Below, piece after piece: positions 43,303 through 51,883 of a DNA stretch of 64,000 bases; position 1 is the stretch's first letter, and each line of letters starts with the position of its first letter. The stretch lies in the NCBI GenBank assembly GCA_964408805.1, contig CAYPAV010000010.1:124001-188000 (forward strand), written 5' to 3'. Origin of the DNA: CAYPAV01 sp964408805. GTDB lineage: Bacteria; Pseudomonadota; Alphaproteobacteria; UBA8366. Under the pieces are notes generated by a model. That model worked only from the letters and a program-made list of their open reading frames with translations. It searched no databases and had not been told where the DNA came from. The position numbers and the translations under genes are program-made.

Positions 43303-45678
43303 ATGAAACGACGTTGGGTCAAATGGGGAGGCGTGGTGCTGGCGTTGATCGCGGCGGCGCCGATCGGCGGATATTTATGGTTGCGCACGTCGCTCCCGCA
43401 GACGACGGGCGAGCTTGTACTGCGGGGCTTCGCGGCGCCGGTCGAGATAATGCGCGATGGGAACGGGGTGCCGCATATCTTCGCCAAGAACGCCGCCGAT
43501 GCCTATCGGGCGCTCGGATTCGTCCATGCCCAGGACCGGCTCTGGCAGATGGAGATGATGCGCCGCGCGGGTGCGGGCCGATTGTCGGAAATTCTCGGCG
43601 AGCCGACCTTGCGCGCCGATCGTTTCATGCGAACGCTAGGACTCTATCAGCTTGCGGAGAAGCAAATTCAACGCCTCCCCAAGGGCCCGCGCGAGGCGCT
43701 CGAGGCCTATAGCGCGGGCGTGAACGCCTATCTGGCAAATCATGGCGGTGCCTGGCCGCTTGAATTCGAGCTGTTGGGTCATGCACCCGAGCCCTGGCGG
43801 CCGGTCGACTCGCTCCTTTGGGGAAAATTGATGGGCATACGGCTCGCCACCGGCTGGTGGGGGGATTTGACGCGCGCGCGCCTGCTGCGCCGCGTCGGCG
43901 CCGATCGCCTGCGCGAACTCTTTCCGGCCGAGCCGCTGGGAACTGCCTCCGCCGCCCTAGAAGGGTTGCCGCTCGGCGAGCTTGCGAACGGTATTCCCGA
44001 TTGGTTGATATCCGATAGCGCCTCCAATGCTTGGGTTTTGTCGGGGGCCCGGACGCAAAGCGGCAAACCGATCCTCGCCAACGATCCGCACCTGGGCTTC
44101 GCGGCGCCGGGGGTCTGGTATCTGGCGCGCCTGGTCACGCCGAACTGGGAGCGCGTCGGCGTGACGGCACCCGGCGTGCCGCTGACGATCCTGGGGCACA
44201 ACGGCAAGATCGCATGGGGGATGACGAGTACCGGCGGCGATACCGACGATCTATTCGTCGAGGCCCTGCTCGGCGACGATCCCACGCGTTATTTGACACC
44301 CGAGGGGCCCAAGCTTTTTCGGACCCGAACGGAAATCATCAATGTTCACGAAGGCGACCCCGAGACGTTGAACGTCCGCGAGACCCGGCATGGCCCGGTC
44401 ATCTCGGATATTCTGGCGCCCGCGAAGTTCATCGCCGGCAAAGACCGCGTCGTCGTCCTGGCTTCGACGGTTCTGGACCCGAACGACCGCACCGCGGAAG
44501 CGCTCTTCGGGATCAATCGGGCGACGACGAGCGCGGACCTTATCGAAGTCTCCCGACTGGTTGGCGCGCCGTTGCAGAACCTTTTCGTCGCCGATTTGGC
44601 GGGTGATATCGCGATGATCGTGGCGGGACGCGTTCCGATACGCCGCGCGGGAAACGGAAATCTGCCGGTGCCGGGCCTCCATGGCCGCTTCGATTGGTCG
44701 GGCGATCGCCCGCGCGAGACGTTGCCGGTGACCAGGAACCCCGCGAACGGCCTGATCGCCAATGCCAACCAAGACCCGGGATCGACCAAGTCGGGCGATC
44801 CGCTGTCCTGGTATTGGCCGGCCGGTTACCGTGTCGAGCGTATTCGGGAGCGATTGGGGAGTACGCGCGATCATCGAATCGAGGATAGCCGGACGCTGCA
44901 GATGGACAGCTATTCTGGCGCCGCGCGCCGGCTATTGCCGCATCTCCTTCGCGTCGAGCCCCGTGGTCCGGCCGCGAAGACGGCCCATCGCTTGCTCACC
45001 GCCTGGGATTACCGAATGCGCCGCGGCCGGCCGGAGCCGTTGATCTATGCGGCCTGGTTGCGTCATTTGATGTGGACCCTGACGGCGGATGAGCTCGGTC
45101 CCGACTTCGCCGCCTACAATCGGCCGCGTCCGCGTTTCGTCGTTGCGGCGTTAACCAAGCACGAGACATGGTGCGACGACGTCACGACGACCCCGCGCGA
45201 GGATTGCGGCGGCCGTGTTCGCCTCGCCCTTCGCCGCGCCTTGGCTGAGTTGACCGAACGATTTGGCGAGGAGATCGAGGAATGGCGTTGGGGCGCCGCG
45301 CACCGGGCGGTCTTTCCCCACCGGATTCTGCGCCACGTACCCATCCTCGGCGGGTTGGCCGCCGGCAGTATCGAGAGCGACGGCGGCGACCATACCCTCA
45401 ATCGCGGCCAGACCGGCGGAAAGGAGCCGGATCCCTACCGACACACTCATGGCGCCGGCTTTCGCGCGGTCTACGACTTGGCGGCACTCGGCGAGAGCAG
45501 GTTCTCGCTCGCGACCGGGCAGTCGGGAAACCCGTTGTCGTCCCGTTACATGGAGTTCTTGCGGCGATGGCGCGATGGCCGGTATATCCGGATAACGGGC
45601 GATAGGGCCACACTCCGCGCGGCCGGCGCGGACGTCCTGACGATTCGCCCCCGATACGAAGGTATAAAATCACAGTGA
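43303..45678 (+). CDS. Penicillin acylase family protein (Ntn hydrolase)
   Basis: About 791 residues. An N-terminal signal/anchor helix (VVLALIAAAPIGGYLWL) points to the periplasm. The alpha-chain region includes FVHAQDRLWQMEMMRRAG; the autocatalytic processing site is at SDSASNAWVLSG, where the Ser before Asn becomes the beta-chain N-terminal nucleophile, followed by GKPILANDPHLGF and GHNGKIAWGMTSTGGD. The family cleaves amide bonds in beta-lactams, acyl-homoserine lactones and other N-acyl compounds. ATG 43303 is preferred over GTG 43294 because AGGG lies about 9 nt upstream. The stop overlaps the threonine dehydratase GTG start (GTGA), so translation is coupled. Confidence 0.92.
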   Translation: MKRRWVKWGGVVLALIAAAPIGGYLWLRTSLPQTTGELVLRGFAAPVEIMRDGNGVPHIFAKNAADAYRALGFVHAQDRLWQMEMMRRAGAGRLSEILGEPTLRADRFMRTLGLYQLAEKQIQRLPKGPREALEAYSAGVNAYLANHGGAWPLEFELLGHAPEPWRPVDSLLWGKLMGIRLATGWWGDLTRARLLRRVGADRLRELFPAEPLGTASAALEGLPLGELANGIPDWLISDSASNAWVLSGARTQSGKPILANDPHLGFAAPGVWYLARLVTPNWERVGVTAPGVPLTILGHNGKIAWGMTSTGGDTDDLFVEALLGDDPTRYLTPEGPKLFRTRTEIINVHEGDPETLNVRETRHGPVISDILAPAKFIAGKDRVVVLASTVLDPNDRTAEALFGINRATTSADLIEVSRLVGAPLQNLFVADLAGDIAMIVAGRVPIRRAGNGNLPVPGLHGRFDWSGDRPRETLPVTRNPANGLIANANQDPGSTKSGDPLSWYWPAGYRVERIRERLGSTRDHRIEDSRTLQMDSYSGAARRLLPHLLRVEPRGPAAKTAHRLLTAWDYRMRRGRPEPLIYAAWLRHLMWTLTADELGPDFAAYNRPRPRFVVAALTKHETWCDDVTTTPREDCGGRVRLALRRALAELTERFGEEIEEWRWGAAHRAVFPHRILRHVPILGGLAAGSIESDGGDHTLNRGQTGGKEPDPYRHTHGAGFRAVYDLAALGESRFSLATGQSGNPLSSRYMEFLRRWRDGRYIRITGDRATLRAAGADVLTIRPRYEGIKSQ

Positions 45679-46895
45679 CCGTGACACCCGCCGATATTAA
45701 AGCCGCCGCCCAAACCATCGAGGGCGAAGTCATCCGAACGCCGACGGTCCGGTCGGGCGGGCTTTCCGATCTCACCGGGGCGGACATCTTTCTCAAGCTC
45801 GAAACTCTGCAGCGGACCGGATCTTTCAAGGACCGGGGGGCGCTCGTCAAACTGCGCGGCCTATCAACGGAAGCGGCGGCGCGCGGCGTGATCGCGATAT
45901 CGGCCGGAAATCATGCCCAGGGCGTGGCCTATCACGCGGCGCGCCTTGGCATGGCGGCCACGATCGTCATGCCGAAAGCGACACCCTTCTCCAAGGTGCG
46001 GCGGACAGAGGGGTTCGGCGCACGGGTGGTGCTGGAGGGAGAGACGCTGACCGAAGCGGAGCCCCGCGCCGACGAAATCGCGCGGCGGGACGAACTCACC
46101 TTCGTTCATCCTTATGACGACCCGGATATCATCGCGGGCCAGGGGACCGTGGGGCTTGAGATGCTCGAGGATGTTCCCGATCTCGATGCGATCGTCGTGC
46201 CGATCGGAGGCGGTGGCATCATCTCCGGTGTCGCCACAATGGCGAAGTCGATGAAGCCCGCGATCGAGATCGTCGGCGTCGAGGCGGCGCTCTATCCCTC
46301 GATGCATCAATCCATCAACGGCTTGGCGGAAACCTCGGGCGGCGAGACGATCGCCGAGGGCATTGCCGTCAAGGCGCCGGGCCGGCTGACGCGTGTCATT
46401 GTCGCCGATCTCGTCGACGGAATTTGCCTCATCGATGAATTGGCCCTGGAGAGCGCGGTGCAGGCGATGGTCGAGACGGGAAAGATTGTCGTCGAGGGGG
46501 CGGGGGCCGCCTCACTGGCGGCGGTGCTTGCGGATCCGGCTCGGTTTGCCGGCCGGCGGGTCGGCCTCGTGGTGACCGGCGCCAACATCGATTCGCGGCT
46601 TTTATCCTCGATACTGCTCCGCGGCATGGTTCGGCTCGGCCGCATGGCCCGACTTCGGGTCGAAATTTCGGATCAGCCGGGCATACTTGCCCAAGTCGCG
46701 CAGCAGATCGGCGAAGCCGGCGGCAATATCGTGGAAATTTACCACCAACGCATGTTCTACGATGTGCCGGTGAAATTGGCGGAAGCCGATATCGTCTTGG
46801 AATCCCGCGATTCCGAACACGTAAAGGCGATCATCACACGTTTGGCGGAGGCGGGTTTCAGGGCGCGGCGACTGGACGATACCATGAGCGACTGA
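45675..46895 (+). CDS. Threonine ammonia-lyase (threonine dehydratase) with C-terminal ACT domain
   Basis: 406 residues. The PLP lysine is in TGSFKDRGA, the phosphate-binding glycine loop is IGGGG, and SAGNHAQGVAYHAARLG matches the family substrate loop. A C-terminal ACT domain follows (LRVEISDQPGILAQVAQQIG...NIVEIYHQR, interrupted here), the regulatory fold of short biosynthetic or catabolic threonine dehydratases. It converts threonine to 2-oxobutanoate and ammonia, the entry to isoleucine synthesis. It starts with GTG overlapping the upstream stop by 4 nt. Whether this is the biosynthetic or the TdcB-like form cannot be decided; serine dehydratase activity is also possible. Confidence 0.93.
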   Translation: MTVTPADIKAAAQTIEGEVIRTPTVRSGGLSDLTGADIFLKLETLQRTGSFKDRGALVKLRGLSTEAAARGVIAISAGNHAQGVAYHAARLGMAATIVMPKATPFSKVRRTEGFGARVVLEGETLTEAEPRADEIARRDELTFVHPYDDPDIIAGQGTVGLEMLEDVPDLDAIVVPIGGGGIISGVATMAKSMKPAIEIVGVEAALYPSMHQSINGLAETSGGETIAEGIAVKAPGRLTRVIVADLVDGICLIDELALESAVQAMVETGKIVVEGAGAASLAAVLADPARFAGRRVGLVVTGANIDSRLLSSILLRGMVRLGRMARLRVEISDQPGILAQVAQQIGEAGGNIVEIYHQRMFYDVPVKLAEADIVLESRDSEHVKAIITRLAEAGFRARRLDDTMSD

Positions 46896-47043
46896 TGAGA
46901 AGGTCGAAGGGGCCATAAATATTTCAATCACGGCCAAGTTGTTCCATATTGAGGAAATTGGGGTTGAATTTCCGCTTGGGAAATCTTGGACTTTCCGGCA
47001 AATGATGCATACTTTCGTACGTCGATGAACTAGGGAACTCGGA

Positions 47044-47905
47044 ATGTTCGTAATTATTGGCCTTTGCGTCGTGATCGGCTGCGTGATCGGAGGATATCTG
47101 ATGGTGGGCGGGCACTTGGATGTGCTCTGGCAGCCGGCGGAGGTGGTCATTATCGGCGGTTCGGGGTTGGGCGCCTTTATCTGCGCCAATACGAAGCAGA
47201 CTCTCGTCGGCGCGGTTGGCGGTCTGATTGGTTTGTTGAAGGGGCCTATAATACAAGGCTGACGATTATCTGGAGCTTCTGACCTTGCAGTATCAAGTGT
47301 TCCGGATGGCAAAGTCGAAGGGGATGCTGTCTCTAGAGCAGCATGTGGAAAACCCCGAGGCGAGCGCCCTCTTCCAGCAGTTTCCCGGCTTTTCGGCCGA
47401 TCATCACGCCACGGATTTCTTTTGCGACTACTTGCGGCTGATGACTCTCGGTACGGATAATCCGCTTGAAGTCGAGACGCTGATCGACCAGGAGCTCGAC
47501 GTACACCATCACCACGAAGAAGAAATCAGTCATGCGGTGAATGCGCTGGGGGAAAGCTTCCCTGGCCTCGGAATCGTTGCCGCCGTGCTCGGCGTCATCC
47601 ATACCATGGGTTCGATCACGGAGCCGCCCGAAGTGCTTGGCCATTTGATCGGCGCGGCGCTTGTCGGAACTTTTCTCGGTATTCTGCTGTGTTACGGTTT
47701 CGTTGGACCGATGGCCACGGCGATGAAGGGGAACAGCGAGGCCGATCACAATTACTTTGTTTGTCTGAAGACCGGAATCATCGCACATTTGCAAGGCTAT
47801 GCGCCGGCGGTTTCGATCGAATTCGCCCGCAAGACCCTGCAAGGGCACGTCCGCCCTTCCTTCGCGGAATTGGAGGAAGCCACGGCGTCGTTGGATCCGG
47901 TATAG
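47044..47905 (+). pseudogene. motA: Flagellar stator MotA with apparent one-base frameshift
   Basis: Frame one (47044-47262) encodes the MotA N-terminus: FVIIGLCVVIGCVIGGYLMV, then PAEVVIIGGSGLGAFI and GLIGLLKGP. It stops at TGA 47260-47262. In the +1 frame the sequence YKADDYLELLTLQYQVFRMA continues into MLSLEQHVENPE, SFPGLGIVAAVLGVIHTMG and the C-terminal GPMATAM region, ending at 47905. Removing one T near 47249 turns CCTATAATAC into CCTAAATAC and restores GPKYKADDYLELL, giving 286 residues, the normal MotA length. Either a base-call error, a recent mutation or, less likely, +1 recoding. MotA forms the proton channel ring with MotB. The two motB genes follow. Confidence 0.85.
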
Positions 47906-47926
47906 TTTCGGTCGGGAGACTGACGG

Positions 47927-48877
47927 ATGTCGGAAGAAGGCAGATCACAGCTCGACGATCCAATCGTCATAAAGCGCAAGATAAAGGCCAGTCATCCGCC
48001 GCATGGCGGGGCGTGGAAAGTCGCCTATGCGGATTTCGTGACCGCGATGATGGCGTTCTTCCTGTTGCTTTGGTTGCTGAACGTCACCACCGAATCGAAC
48101 AAGCAAGGCGTCTCGAACTATTTCGAGCCGGACACGTCGGAAGAAGAGCGTGTGTCGGGTTCGGTTCAGGCGCTGCGCGGTCTTGCGCAGGTCGCGGAGG
48201 GTGCGTTGAAATTCGCCGGCTCGCCGCCGAGCGTCACTGTTGCGATCGCGACGACGGGCAGCAAGACCGGAGGCGACGAATCGCAAAAGGATGTGGCCGA
48301 CGCGGAGGCTCTCGCGCAAGCCGAGGCGAAGCGTTTGGAGTTGGAGGTGGAGAACTTCGCGGCGGTCGAGGCCGAAATCCGTCAGGCGCTACAGGAAATT
48401 CCCGAGCTGAACGACATGCAGGAAAGTCTGATGATCGATCAGACGCCGGAAGGCCTTCGCATCCAGATCCTCGACCAGGAAAACGTCGCCATGTTCGTTC
48501 CGGGCAAATCGAGCTTGAACGATCACGGCCGCAAGATGCTCGCGATCGTGGCCAACATCATCACCAAGATGCCGAACAATGTGGTGTTGACAGGACATAC
48601 GGACAGCAGCGGCTCGAAACGGCGCGGCAACTATGGAAATTGGGAGCTATCCGGCGATCGAGCGAACACGGCGCGCCGCATCATGGTCGAATTCGGACTT
48701 GGCGCGGAGAAGATCGTCAAGGTCGCCGGCAAAGCGGATCGCGAACACCTCTTCCCGAAGAAGCCGAAATCAGCCGGTAACCGACGAATAAGTATTATTT
48801 TGAAACGGGGCCCATCGCTCACCAAGCTTCCGGACCAGGAAGCGGAGCAGGACGAGCAACAAGAGAAGTCAGGATAG
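47927..48877 (+). CDS. motB: Flagellar motor protein MotB, first copy
   Basis: 316 residues. After a short basic tail, HGGAWKVAYADFVTAMMAFF continues as LLLWLLN: the single MotB transmembrane helix with its proton-carrying Asp in YADF. A linker rich in Ala/Glu leads to a C-terminal OmpA-like peptidoglycan-binding domain (VVLTGHTDSSGSKRRGNYGN, LSGDRANTARRIM, and NRRISIIL). It starts 21 bp after motA and ends 4 bp before the second motB, so all three are one transcription unit. With MotA it forms the stator that drives the flagellum. Confidence 0.93.
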   Translation: MSEEGRSQLDDPIVIKRKIKASHPPHGGAWKVAYADFVTAMMAFFLLLWLLNVTTESNKQGVSNYFEPDTSEEERVSGSVQALRGLAQVAEGALKFAGSPPSVTVAIATTGSKTGGDESQKDVADAEALAQAEAKRLELEVENFAAVEAEIRQALQEIPELNDMQESLMIDQTPEGLRIQILDQENVAMFVPGKSSLNDHGRKMLAIVANIITKMPNNVVLTGHTDSSGSKRRGNYGNWELSGDRANTARRIMVEFGLGAEKIVKVAGKADREHLFPKKPKSAGNRRISIILKRGPSLTKLPDQEAEQDEQQEKSG

Positions 48878-48881
48878 CGCG

Positions 48882-49799
48882 ATGTCTCTGCTCGACGGCG
48901 ATCGACCGATATATATCAAGAAGATCCCGCCGCCGCCGCCGGCGCATGGCGGCGCGTGGAAAGTGGCCTATGCGGATTTCGTGACCGCGATGATGGCGTT
49001 CTTCCTGTTGCTGTGGCTGTTGAACGCAACGACGGTGGATCAGAAACTGGGCATTTCGAATTATTTTGAACCGACCGGCGCGATCAAGGGGTCGAGCGGT
49101 AGCGGCGGCGTCTTTGGCGGGACCTCGATGACGGATCCGGGCGTTGATCCGAAACCGGGGAAAACCATGGAAAAATTGGTCGGTACCGAATCGGAGATCG
49201 AGAACGAGCTCGAGAACCAGACGAAGCAGGTGAAGAAGCATGACAAGGTCAAAAGTGCGACGCCGGCCGAGGTAGAGCGCGAACAACAGGAATTGGAGAA
49301 GGTCGAACGGGCGATGAAACAAGCGCTCTTCGATTTGCCGCAACTGGCGGCGCTGAAAAATTCGATGATGGTCGAGGTGACCGATCAAGGCCTGTTGATC
49401 CAGGTCGTCGATCAGAAGGGCTCGGCGCTTTTCGTCGGCGGCAGCTCTAAATTGACGCCGCTGGCCCAGAAACTTCTCAAACTCGTCGCCAGCATGGTTA
49501 AGCGCCTACCTAACAAAATCGAGATTTCCGGCCATACGGATGCCGCAGCCTACAACGGGCCCCGAGGGCGCACGAATTGGGAGCTGTCGCTGGAACGCGC
49601 AAATGCGGCGCGGCGGGAACTGTTGCGGAACGGCATTCCCGCGGCGCGCTTCGACTCCGTCGTCGGTCGCGCAGACAAGGTGCCGCTCCTGAAGGACAAT
49701 CCGACCTCGCCCCGCAATCGACGCATTTCAGTCGTCATGCTGCGCGAGAAGAAGGAATTGAAGAAGGACGACAAGCCGAGGCCGCCTCGGATATTCTGA
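48882..49799 (+). CDS. Flagellar motor protein MotB, second copy
   Basis: 305 residues with the same helix and Asp (HGGAWKVAYADFVTAMMAFF, then LLLWLLNATT) preceded by a proline run (PPPPPAHGG). The linker differs from the first copy: Gly/Ser-rich (GSSGSGGVFGGTS), then a long charged helix (EREQQELEKVERAMKQAL). The OmpA-like domain has ISGHTDAAAYNGPRGRTNWE and NRRISVVML. The near-identical N-terminal segment and divergent periplasmic part point to a tandem duplication with specialisation. Both copies keep the key Asp, so both could form channels, perhaps as a heteromeric stator. No gene number for the second copy is assigned here. Confidence 0.9.
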   Translation: MSLLDGDRPIYIKKIPPPPPAHGGAWKVAYADFVTAMMAFFLLLWLLNATTVDQKLGISNYFEPTGAIKGSSGSGGVFGGTSMTDPGVDPKPGKTMEKLVGTESEIENELENQTKQVKKHDKVKSATPAEVEREQQELEKVERAMKQALFDLPQLAALKNSMMVEVTDQGLLIQVVDQKGSALFVGGSSKLTPLAQKLLKLVASMVKRLPNKIEISGHTDAAAYNGPRGRTNWELSLERANAARRELLRNGIPAARFDSVVGRADKVPLLKDNPTSPRNRRISVVMLREKKELKKDDKPRPPRIF

Positions 49800-49884
49800 G
49801 AACCGCGTCGGAACTGGGTTGCGCCGCATTTCTCACCACCCACTCCAAGGTGGGAATTCATCCTTGTCGAAAGGCGGTCGTGAT

Positions 49885-50382
49885 ATGGCGGTCAACCTTC
49901 CCGAAAAATCACAGGGCCATGCCGGTTGGATCGGCCGCGACGGCGGCGCCGTTCTCGACGATACCGATTTCGATGGTGTGGTGTTTCGCCGGACAATCGC
50001 CTTTCTCTTTGACGGTCTCGTTCTAGTGGCGTTGTTCGTGCTCCTTTGGGTATTCAACCTGTTCACTTTCCTGCTTCTTTCCGGGGTCATCGCTTTTTTT
50101 TGGCCGGCCCTGTTGTTCGTCATTTACGATACCGTCTTGCTCGGCGGCCGGGGCGGCGCCACCATCGGCATGCGACTGCTCGGCGTGAAGATGATCTCTT
50201 GGCAGGGAGGAACGCCCGGCTATCTGCAAGCGCTCGTTCTGTCGGTTCTTTTCTATATGTCGGTGACCTTTACCTCGGGGCTCGTCCTGTTGGTACCGCT
50301 CTTCAGCGATCGCGGTCGCTGCCTGCATGACATCATCGTCGGGGTTTACCTGGTAAGGGTGGATGGGCAGGATACGGGTTAG
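49885..50382 (+). CDS. RDD family membrane protein
   Basis: About 165 residues with a short N-terminal cytoplasmic part and an RDD domain: FRRTIAFLFDGLVLVALFVL (helix 1 with the Arg-Asp pattern), a second hydrophobic pair around GVIAFFWPALLFVIYDTVLL, GATIGMRLLGVKMI, and the final PLFSDRGRCLHDIIVGVYLV with the conserved Arg/Asp. Three to four transmembrane helices. Function of the family is poorly known; some are Na+/H+ antiporters or accessory proteins. ATG 49885 is chosen because the upstream extension from 49819 is not conserved-looking. It lies between the stator operon and bpt on the same strand. Confidence 0.85.
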   Translation: MAVNLPEKSQGHAGWIGRDGGAVLDDTDFDGVVFRRTIAFLFDGLVLVALFVLLWVFNLFTFLLLSGVIAFFWPALLFVIYDTVLLGGRGGATIGMRLLGVKMISWQGGTPGYLQALVLSVLFYMSVTFTSGLVLLVPLFSDRGRCLHDIIVGVYLVRVDGQDTG

Positions 50383-50413
50383 CATATAATCAGGCGGTCT
50401 CCGGAACCCGAAA

Positions 50414-51187
50414 ATGACGACGCAGCTGCTTCCACGTCAGATCATGACCTTCTACAGGTCGGGACCGATGCCGTGCCCTTATCTTTCGGGACGGATCGAG
50501 CAGCAGTTGTTCTCCGAGTTGTCGGGACCCGTGGCGCTCGATGTGTTCGACGAGCTGAGTCAGGGCGGTTTTCGCCGCAGCCATCACATCATCTACAAAC
50601 CGGCCTGCGTCGGGTGCAACGCCTGCATACCGGTCCGGGTCCGCGCCGCGGATTTCAAACCCAACCGAGCCTGGCGGAAGGTTATCAACCGGAATGCCGA
50701 TCTCCAGGCGCGCGAGATTGGCACCCGCATTACCGAAGAGCAATTCAAGCTCTTTCATCTCTACACCAATCGCCGGCACGGTGACGGCGAAATGGCGAAA
50801 ATGAGCCGCCGTGATTATGCGGCGATGGTGCTTGGCAGTCCCGTCGACACCGTGCTGGTCGAATTTCGCGATACCGACGATCGCCTTGCCGCGGTCTGTC
50901 TGATGGACCGTCTCGCGGGCGGGTTGTCCGCCGTCTACAGTTTTTTCGATCCGGAGGAGACCCGCCGTAGTCTCGGCAGCTATATCGTCCTTTGGATGAT
51001 CGAGCGCGCGCGCGAACTCGAACTCGATTACGTCTATCTCGGATACTGGGTCGCGGGCAGCCCCAAGATGGATTACAAAAGCCGCTTCCGGCCGCTTGAG
51101 GGGTTCAGCCCGGATGGCTGGCACGAGATCGCCGATCCGGCCTCGACCGAGACCTCGCGCGAATCTTTCAAGACCCCCGGCGTTTAG
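50414..51187 (+). CDS. bpt: Aspartate/glutamate leucyltransferase (Bpt-type aminoacyl-tRNA-protein transferase)
   Basis: 257 residues. The N-terminal domain has CPYLSGRIEQQLFSEL and YKPACVGCNACIPVRV, with the paired cysteines of the ATE/Bpt family; the C-terminal GNAT-like domain has LAAVCLMDRLAGGLSAVYSF and LDYVYLGYWVAGSPKMDYKS. Bpt transfers leucine from leucyl-tRNA to N-terminal Asp or Glu of proteins, making them substrates for ClpS/ClpAP by the N-end rule. The gene converges with the ridA-like gene and the two stops overlap by 4 bp. Confidence 0.94.
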   Translation: MTTQLLPRQIMTFYRSGPMPCPYLSGRIEQQLFSELSGPVALDVFDELSQGGFRRSHHIIYKPACVGCNACIPVRVRAADFKPNRAWRKVINRNADLQAREIGTRITEEQFKLFHLYTNRRHGDGEMAKMSRRDYAAMVLGSPVDTVLVEFRDTDDRLAAVCLMDRLAGGLSAVYSFFDPEETRRSLGSYIVLWMIERARELELDYVYLGYWVAGSPKMDYKSRFRPLEGFSPDGWHEIADPASTETSRESFKTPGV

Positions 51188-51594
51188 TCGACGACCGCTT
51201 CCGCCTCGATCTCGATTACGGCATTCGAATCGATGAGTTTCGTGACTTCAACCAAGGTCATGGCCGGGAAATGCTTGCCGAGATGTTCCATCCAAGCGGC
51301 CCCCAACTCGGCGCCCGCCGCATTGAAGGCATCGATGTCGGTGACGTAGACGCGCAACATCACGATATCCCCGGCCGAACCGCCCGCCGTCTCGACCACG
51401 GCCACGACATTGGCCAGCGATTGGGCGAATTGCGCTCCCATGCCGAGCCCATCGGCGACGCCGGCACCCGTCACCTGCGCCACCTGACCCGCTACCCGGA
51501 TCGTCGTCCCGCCGCTCGACTTCATGCCGTATGAGAAACCACGCGCTCGCTGCCAGCCTTCGGGTAGGATTGCCTCCGATGTCTTGTTGCTCAT
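51184..51594 (-). CDS. RidA family protein lacking the catalytic arginine
   Basis: 136 residues of the Rid/YjgF fold: IRVAGQVAQVTGAG, QFAQSLANVVAVVETAGGS, VMLRVYVTDIDAFNA, and the C-terminal FPAMTLVEVTKLIDSNAVIE followed by IEAEAVV. In true RidA the segment reads PAR-(S/T)-X-VEV, with the Arg that binds 2-aminoacrylate. Here the position is Met (PAMTLVEV), so this is one of the other Rid subfamilies and probably not an imine deaminase in the usual sense. The gene is single and convergent with bpt. Confidence 0.9.
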   Translation of the reverse strand: MSNKTSEAILPEGWQRARGFSYGMKSSGGTTIRVAGQVAQVTGAGVADGLGMGAQFAQSLANVVAVVETAGGSAGDIVMLRVYVTDIDAFNAAGAELGAAWMEHLGKHFPAMTLVEVTKLIDSNAVIEIEAEAVVD

Positions 51595-51736
51595 TCGAGA
51601 ATGTTCCCCGTTGTTCGGTTATGATGGCGGCAGTCTAGCACGATCCGGTTTCGAACCGGTGTCGCCTTCTCGGTCCGCGAATTGCATGTTTCGTGATGTG
51701 GGAGAGGGCGCCCGTGTTTCGTGAGGATTCGAAGCG

Positions 51737-51865
51737 ATGGGACGCATTGCCAATCTATATGGACTCGCGGCTATTGGTGTCATCTTCGCGGTCGTCGTGA
51801 TCTTCGGCCATGACGCATTCCGGCCGCCCCTCAAGGCTAGATTTCTAGACTTGCAACGAGAATAG
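51737..51865 (+). CDS. Small membrane protein candidate (42 aa)
   Basis: ATG 51737 opens a 42-codon frame to TAG 51863-51865 with one hydrophobic helix (YGLAAIGVIFAVVVIFG) followed by a polar C-terminus (HDAFRPPLKARFLDLQRE). The pattern of a single-pass miniprotein is good, but ribosome-site support is only moderate (GAGG about 13 nt upstream and GAAG closer). It lies 18 bp before the chimeric AT-rich ORF on the same strand, so the two may form a small accessory unit. No family known to me. Confidence 0.4.
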   Translation: MGRIANLYGLAAIGVIFAVVVIFGHDAFRPPLKARFLDLQRE

Positions 51866-51883
51866 GATCCGAGTTTTCGCGCC

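Noticed and set aside
46602..47312. Long minus-strand frame across the ilvA end and motA
   Set aside because: It overlaps real plus-strand genes for most of its length, has no motif and is a shadow of motA and ilvA.
51636..51670. tRNA T-arm-like palindrome (ACCGGTTCGAAACCGG) on the minus strand
   Set aside because: No anticodon or D-arm and no matching acceptor strand could be found nearby, so a tRNA or attachment site cannot be supported; it may be a simple palindrome.
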